From an uncultured Porphyromonas sp. (GTDB lineage Bacteria; Bacteroidota; Bacteroidia; Bacteroidales; Porphyromonadaceae): a stretch of DNA of 10,345 bases. The position numbers and the translations under genes were made by a program. Of the stretch, positions 6,863 through 10,345 are shown one piece after another (positions within the stretch are counted from its first letter, which is position 1; each line of letters starts with the position of its first letter). Below the pieces are notes generated by a model that saw nothing but the letters and a program-made list of their open reading frames with translations, made no database searches and had not been told where the DNA came from. Where the stretch lies: the NCBI RefSeq assembly GCF_934359325.1, contig NZ_CAKRLH010000049.1:1-10345 (forward strand), in the 5' to 3' direction.

Positions 6863-6893
6863 CAAAGGTAGCCATTTTATCCAGAATACGAAA
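6863..6893 (-). promoter_or_regulatory. Promoter of tRNA-Pro
   Basis: Minus strand: TACCTTTG (6870-6863) is an exact -7 box, identical to that of tRNA-Thr. Nineteen bases upstream is TTTC (6893-6890), a near match to the -33 TTTG. Confidence 0.6.
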
Positions 6894-7088
6894 CGCCCGA
6901 CGAGCTTTGGCGGGGCTGACGCATTTGAGCTTTACCTCGCCCGCCCGATCCCGCAGGGACTTACTCGCCGGTCCCCGTCTTCTGACACCCCGCCCCTGTA
7001 CGATGCCACATTCATCCCCTATGCCGCCGGTAGGCGAATCCCCGGCGCCGGGGAGTATCGTATCGAGCTGGATAGAGTTCGGTGAATT
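6894..7088. other. Intergenic stretch without a convincing gene
   Basis: No supported gene lies here. A short plus-strand open stretch ending at 7085 contains the protein-like segment YDATFIPYAAGRRIPGAG, but in this frame it runs back through the antisense of tRNA-Pro, and no start or upstream domain can be assigned. It could be the tail of a lost gene. GGGGCTGACGC (6912-6922) and CGAGCTTTGG (6901-6910) recur further right, at 7161-7170 and 7279-7300. Confidence 0.3.
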
Positions 7089-7148
7089 CTAAACCCGGTA
7101 TTAGTCATCACTAAACCCGGTAATAGTGATGACTAATACCGGGTTTAG
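7089..7148. repeat. Long perfect inverted repeat built of palindromic units (copy 2)
   Basis: The arms 7089-7113 and 7124-7148 are a perfect 25-base inverted repeat around a 10-base loop. Inside, two smaller imperfect palindromes share a central ACCCGGT: ACCCGGTATTAGT-CATC-ACTAAACCCGGT (7093-7121) and ACCCGGTAATAGT-GATG-ACTAATACCGGGT (7115-7144). The same core occurs singly at 2408-2440. Neither side has a strong T-run, so a terminator role is uncertain. Confidence 0.85.
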
Positions 7149-7197
7149 TTTGAGGGTGTAGGGGCTGACGAGCTTGAGCCTTACAGTAAACTTATTT

Positions 7198-7237
7198 GAT
7201 GCCCGTCAGAGAGGCTGATACTTAGGGAGCGGGCATC
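7198..7237. repeat. Inverted repeat GATGCCCG/CGGGCATC
   Basis: GATGCCCG (7198-7205) and CGGGCATC (7230-7237) are perfect 8-base arms with a 24-base loop. There is no adjacent T-run. It lies about 170 bases beyond the stop of the P-type ATPase gene, so a link to that gene is only possible. The rest of 7149-7405 shows no gene. Confidence 0.4.
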
Positions 7238-7352
7238 CTTGCGGATGCGGTTACGCTGCTGATGGATGAGTCTCAAACGCGTCAGCCCTGCGAGCTTTGG
7301 GCTAATTCGCATTCTGATAGGCCGAGACGGGGACATCGAAAGAGATGGAGAC

Positions 7353-7367
7353 CTTTGCGTAGCAAAG
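7353..7367. repeat. Small hairpin downstream of the metal ATPase gene
   Basis: CTTTGC (7353-7358) and GCAAAG (7362-7367) pair around GTA, about 40 bases past the ATPase stop. There is no T-run, so it is only a weak candidate for a transcript-end structure. Confidence 0.3.
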
Positions 7368-7405
7368 AGAATACACTCTGCCCTACTCAGGCACCACTCC
7401 AGATA

Positions 7406-9277
7406 TCAGCGGGGGGTGCGGAGGGCGCGCATGGCGTTGAGGATCGCAAGGACCATCACACCGACGTCGGCGAAGACCGCCATGCCCATCGTCGCAAGAC
7501 CGAGGGCGGCGAGGAGGAGGACGAGGAGCTTCACCCCGATGGCGAAGATGGCGTTCTCCCGGGCGATCCGAAGGATGCGGCGAGAGATCCGGATGGCGAG
7601 GGCGATCTTGGAGGGCTTGTCATCCATCAGCACCACATCGGCCGCCTCTATGGCGGCGTCGGATCCGAGACCACCCATGGCGATCCCGATGTCGGCTCGT
7701 GCGAGGGCGGGCGCATCATTGATCCCATCCCCGACGAAAGCGACCATCCCTTCGGCTGCATTCAGCTCCTCCTCCAGTCTCTTCACCTTATCCTCGGGGA
7801 GGAGCTCAGCGTGAAATGCCGTCACGCCGGTCTCCTCAGCGATATGGGCCGCCACGTCTCGGTGGTCGCCGGTCAGCATCACGCTGCGGGTGATCCCCGC
7901 CTGACGCAGCGCATCCATCGCCTCACGGGCATCGGGCTTGATCGCATCGGAGACGACGATGTGTCCGGCATAGACGCCGTCGATGGCGACGTGGACAATC
8001 GTCCCGACGTGGTCGCAGGGGTGCCACTTGGCTCCGATGCGCTCCATGAGGGTACTATTGCCGACCGCCACCTTTTGTCCATTCACCACCGCCGTGACGC
8101 CCTCACCGGCGATCTCCTCGATCTGCTCTACGCTGCAGTCGTCCTGCTCCCCGGGGTAAGCATCCCGGAGTGACGCAGCGATGGGATGGGTGGAGAAGCG
8201 CTCCACGTGGGCGGCGAGGTGCAGCAGATGATTCTCATCCTGTGCCACCGGGTGGACCGCATTCACCTCGAAGACTCCCTTCGTCAGCGTGCCGGTCTTG
8301 TCCAGTACAACAACGCCGGTCTTGGCGAGCCGGTCAATGTAATTGGCACCCTTTATCAAGATCCCCTCCCTCGAGGCACCACCGATGCCGGCGAAGAAGG
8401 TGAGCGGGATGGAGATGACGAGCGCGCAAGGGCAGGAGACGACGAGGAAGGTGAGGGCACGGTAGAGCCAGGTGGCGAAGTGCCCACTGAAGTCGCCCGT
8501 GAGGAGTGGCGGGACAATGGCAAGCAGCACCGCCACACCCACGACTATCGGAGTGTAGACCCGAGCAAATCGGGTGATGAAGGTCTCGCTCCGGGACTTG
8601 TGCTCGGCAGACTCCTCCACCAGCTTGATGATCCGCGAGGCGGTGGAGTCGCCGAAGCTCTTCGTCACGCGTGCCTCAAGCAGCCCGGAGATATTGACGC
8701 ATCCCGAGAGGATCTCGTCCTCCTCGGCGACCTCCCGCGGGACGCTCTCGCCGGTGAGGGCGACGGTATTGAGGCTGGAGCGCCCCTCAGTGATGATGCC
8801 GTCGAGGGGCACTCGCTCTCCAGGGCGTATCACCATGGTATCACCTATGGATACCTCCTCCGACGGCACCTCCACCACCTCACCACCTCGGCGGATGTGG
8901 GTGGTGTCGGGCCGGATCTCCATCAGGTGAGAGATCGCCCGTCGGCTGCGCCCCTCGGCATACTCTTCGAAGAGCTCCCCGAGCTGGAAGAAGAGCATAA
9001 CGAAGACCGCCTCGGGGAACTGGCTCTCAGCCCCCGGTAGGAAGCCAATTCCCAGTGCCCCCAGCGTGGCGATGCTCATCAGGAAGTCCTCGTCCAGCAG
9101 TTCCCCCTTCGCTATTCCCTCCGCCGCCTCCCACAGCGTATCGTACCCAACGATGAGGTAAGGTACGAGGTAGATGAGGAGCAGCTGCCAGAGAGGCAGA
9201 GCCACATGGTGCTCTATAACTACAGCCACCGCCAGGAGTAGTGCGGCTGCGATCAGGCGCAGTAATTTCTTATTCAT
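7406..9277 (-). CDS. zntA: P1B-2 type Zn/Cd/Pb-exporting ATPase
   Basis: A 623-residue inner-membrane pump that uses ATP to expel divalent soft metals. In order: two N-terminal membrane segments (about 5-45), a further pair (65-100), the actuator domain with TGES (175-178), the membrane metal site SCPC (281-284), phosphorylated D326 in DKTGTLT, the heavy-metal HP motif (H364-P365 in STHPIA), GDGIND (516-521), and a last membrane pair. In that pair K583 (AIGVKLL) and D604 (VFADVGV) match the residues that mark the Zn/Cd/Pb subgroup (E. coli ZntA). There is no N-terminal CxxC metal-binding domain. I chose the ATG at 9277-9275: an in-frame upstream ATG at 9427 would add 50 residues encoded by repeats and would lie before the likely promoter (9304-9297). 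No regulator gene is adjacent. cadA is an equivalent name. Confidence 0.93.
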   Translation of the reverse strand: MNKKLLRLIAAALLLAVAVVIEHHVALPLWQLLLIYLVPYLIVGYDTLWEAAEGIAKGELLDEDFLMSIATLGALGIGFLPGAESQFPEAVFVMLFFQLGELFEEYAEGRSRRAISHLMEIRPDTTHIRRGGEVVEVPSEEVSIGDTMVIRPGERVPLDGIITEGRSSLNTVALTGESVPREVAEEDEILSGCVNISGLLEARVTKSFGDSTASRIIKLVEESAEHKSRSETFITRFARVYTPIVVGVAVLLAIVPPLLTGDFSGHFATWLYRALTFLVVSCPCALVISIPLTFFAGIGGASREGILIKGANYIDRLAKTGVVVLDKTGTLTKGVFEVNAVHPVAQDENHLLHLAAHVERFSTHPIAASLRDAYPGEQDDCSVEQIEEIAGEGVTAVVNGQKVAVGNSTLMERIGAKWHPCDHVGTIVHVAIDGVYAGHIVVSDAIKPDAREAMDALRQAGITRSVMLTGDHRDVAAHIAEETGVTAFHAELLPEDKVKRLEEELNAAEGMVAFVGDGINDAPALARADIGIAMGGLGSDAAIEAADVVLMDDKPSKIALAIRISRRILRIARENAIFAIGVKLLVLLLAALGLATMGMAVFADVGVMVLAILNAMRALRTPR

Positions 9278-9296
9278 ATCTTTATTCTCTTGCGGA

Positions 9297-9304
9297 CAAA
9301 GGTA
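9297..9304 (-). promoter_or_regulatory. -7 box of the metal ATPase promoter
   Basis: Minus strand TACCTTTG (9304-9297) matches TAnnTTTG and lies 20 bases before the chosen ATG, implying a leader of about 15 bases. The -33 element is not clear (nearest TTG 14 bases away). Its position supports the start at 9277 over the one at 9427. Confidence 0.5.
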
Positions 9305-9353
9305 GGAGAACTTCTCCGCAACCCGATTGCAAAGTCTACGCCCTCGCTCTACC

Positions 9354-9415
9354 ACAAATTTGTCGACCGAAACACAACAAATTTGCCGATCGAAACACCA
9401 CAAATTTGCCGATCG
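9354..9415. repeat. Three 16-base repeats at a 23-base period in a divergent promoter region
   Basis: The units are ACAAATTTGTCGACCG (9354-9369), ACAAATTTGCCGATCG (9377-9392) and ACAAATTTGCCGATCG (9400-9415), separated by 7-base spacers. Each holds the palindrome CAAATTTG, and the last two also hold the palindrome CGATCG. They lie between the -7 boxes of the metal ATPase (9304-9297) and the AAA ATPase (9441-9448). A multi-site operator or a dispersed intergenic repeat are both possible. Confidence 0.75.
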
Positions 9416-9440
9416 CACAGTTTGCATGTCGGATAATTGC

Positions 9441-9448
9441 TATATTTG
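9441..9448 (+). promoter_or_regulatory. -7 box of the AAA ATPase promoter
   Basis: TATATTTG matches TAnnTTTG. TTTG at 9421-9424 is 16 bases upstream, shorter than the usual spacing. The predicted transcription start near 9453-9455 favours the ATG at 9471 over the in-frame ATG at 9456, which would be almost leaderless. Confidence 0.5.
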
Positions 9449-9470
9449 AGCTTCAATGACACAGGTAGAT

Positions 9471-10345
9471 ATGAGTTACTATAAACGTACGGTAGACGCA
9501 CTGCTCTGCGAGCTTCTTGAGGCTTTTGGGGCCGTTCTCATCGAGGGACCCAAGTGGTGTGGCAAAACGACCACTGCCCGTCAGATTGCCAGGAGTGTGA
9601 TCCAGCTTCAGGATCCGGACATGCGTGCGGAGTACCAGGCAACTGCTTTGTCAAAGCCCTCCCTGCTACTTAATGGTGAAACCCCTCGCTTAGTTGACGA
9701 ATGGCAAGATATACCGGTTCTGTGGGACGCTGTTCGAGCGCAGGTTGATATCAGGAACCTCCCCGGTCAATTCATTCTTACCGGGTCTAATGCTATCAAC
9801 AAGTCTGAGATCTTGCACTCCGGAGTGGGGAGAATCGCCAGGATGAGTATGATGCCTATGAGCCTGTGGGAGTCCCAAGACTCTACGGGATCAGTTTCTT
9901 TGAAAGAATTGTTTGATAACCCCGACTACAACATAGACGGGAAAACCAGCAACTTAAAGATTGAAGATCTTATCTTCTTGGCCTCCCGAGGAGGTTGGCC
10001 GGCATCATTGCAGACTAGATCCAAAAGCTCACAACTCCTGATAGCCAAGAAATATGTTCAATCTCTTTGCGAGGATGATATAACTCGTGTGGATGGGAAA
10101 AGGCGGGACAGTCTGACCACTCAGATGATTCTGAAGTCATATGCACGCAACATATCAACACTCGCAAAGAAGAAAACGTTGATAGAAGACATCTTAAGCT
10201 CAGGCGAAGTCTCATTATCTCGTGATACCTTTGATGATTATGAGAAAGCCTTGCAACAGCTATTCATTATCCAAAACATCGAAGCATGGAGCCCGGCTAT
10301 CAGGAGCAAAACAGCTATCAGGAGTAATCCAAAGCGGAGTTTTTG
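9471..10345 (+). CDS. AAA family ATPase with DUF4143 region (3' end outside window)
   Basis: The frame is open from ATG at 9471 to the right edge (291 residues seen; the family is usually around 400 or more). The order of motifs is that of the AAA_14/DUF4143 family: a basic start (MSYYKRTVDALL), Walker A GPKWCGKT (26-33), Walker B in PRLVDEWQ (D76-E77), and FILTGSNA (101-108) as the sensor segment. A region around 165-280 then shows GGWPASL (174-180) and WSPAIRSKTAIR (273-284), typical of the DUF4143 part. The biological role of these ATPases is not established; they occur in many copies in Bacteroidetes genomes. An in-frame ATG at 9456 would add MTQVD. Codon use is more AT-rich (ATA, TTA, AGA, AAA) than in the core genes here, in keeping with accessory or transferred DNA. 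Confidence 0.88.
   Translation, partial: MSYYKRTVDALLCELLEAFGAVLIEGPKWCGKTTTARQIARSVIQLQDPDMRAEYQATALSKPSLLLNGETPRLVDEWQDIPVLWDAVRAQVDIRNLPGQFILTGSNAINKSEILHSGVGRIARMSMMPMSLWESQDSTGSVSLKELFDNPDYNIDGKTSNLKIEDLIFLASRGGWPASLQTRSKSSQLLIAKKYVQSLCEDDITRVDGKRRDSLTTQMILKSYARNISTLAKKKTLIEDILSSGEVSLSRDTFDDYEKALQQLFIIQNIEAWSPAIRSKTAIRSNPKRSF

Noticed and set aside
6768..7085. 105-codon plus-strand frame
   Set aside because: Its first third is antisense to tRNA-Pro. The last part looks somewhat protein-like, but no start, promoter or family supports it.
7262..8173. 303-codon open frame on the plus strand
   Set aside because: It is mostly the antisense of the P1B-type ATPase; no protein-like motifs are present.
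8186..9040. 284-codon open frame on the plus strand
   Set aside because: It lies entirely antisense to the ATPase and reads as charged low-complexity sequence.
9354..9415. Possible CRISPR array
   Set aside because: The repeats are only 16 bases and the spacers 7 bases, there are three units, and no cas genes are nearby.
9278..9427. 50-residue N-terminal extension of the metal ATPase from ATG at 9427
   Set aside because: It is encoded by the 23-base-period repeats and lies upstream of a good -7 box (9304-9297). The protein starting at 9277 has a normal first membrane segment.

Overview
The window looks like a stretch of a Bacteroidales genome, most like a Porphyromonas-type organism with fairly GC-rich core genes. 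Three things support this. The visible promoters are of the Bacteroidetes sigma type (TAnnTTTG near -7, TTG near -33). Starts usually lack a Shine-Dalgarno sequence. The core genes (FabI, a PIN-PhoH protein and a Bacteroidetes-style carboxyltransferase) have typical Bacteroidales forms. The genus is an inference; the phylum is well supported.

Layout, left to right. (1) 1-914, minus: the first 304 residues of a long unrecognised protein that cuts across the left edge; it contains an internal duplication. Its promoter overlaps the terminator of an upstream tRNA-Thr(CGU) gene (1057-1129, minus). (2) 1131-2530: a more AT-rich, gene-poor stretch with a nested inverted repeat, a small lipoprotein gene (1462-1977, minus) and, directly upstream with a 4-base overlap, a second tiny lipoprotein gene broken by a one-base frameshift at its third codon (1974-2188). 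(3) 2532-6688, plus: a GC-rich housekeeping block of fabI (fatty acid elongation), a PIN-PhoH ATPase gene, and 18 bases later a pyruvate/oxaloacetate carboxyltransferase gene, closed by a strong intrinsic terminator. (4) 6763-6837, minus: tRNA-Pro(UGG) with its own promoter. (5) 6890-7405: about 500 bases without a convincing gene but rich in inverted and dispersed repeats. (6) 7406-9277, minus: a P1B-2 Zn/Cd/Pb-exporting ATPase. (7) 9278-9470: a divergent intergenic region with three 16-base repeats at an exact 23-base period. (8) 9471 to the right edge, plus: an AT-richer AAA ATPase of the DUF4143 family, truncated by the window.

The genes do not form one pathway. PhoH and the carboxyltransferase are probably cotranscribed; fabI lies just upstream with a separate promoter-like box between. 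The lipoprotein pair and the AAA ATPase differ in base composition and look like accessory DNA. I see no clear new multi-gene system. The observations most worth checking are: the carboxyltransferase whose biotinyl-like tail lacks the biotin-accepting lysine; a palindromic intergenic repeat found at two sites 4.7 kb apart; the 23-base-period repeats between two divergent genes; the duplicated unknown protein at the left edge; and the frameshifted lipoprotein gene.
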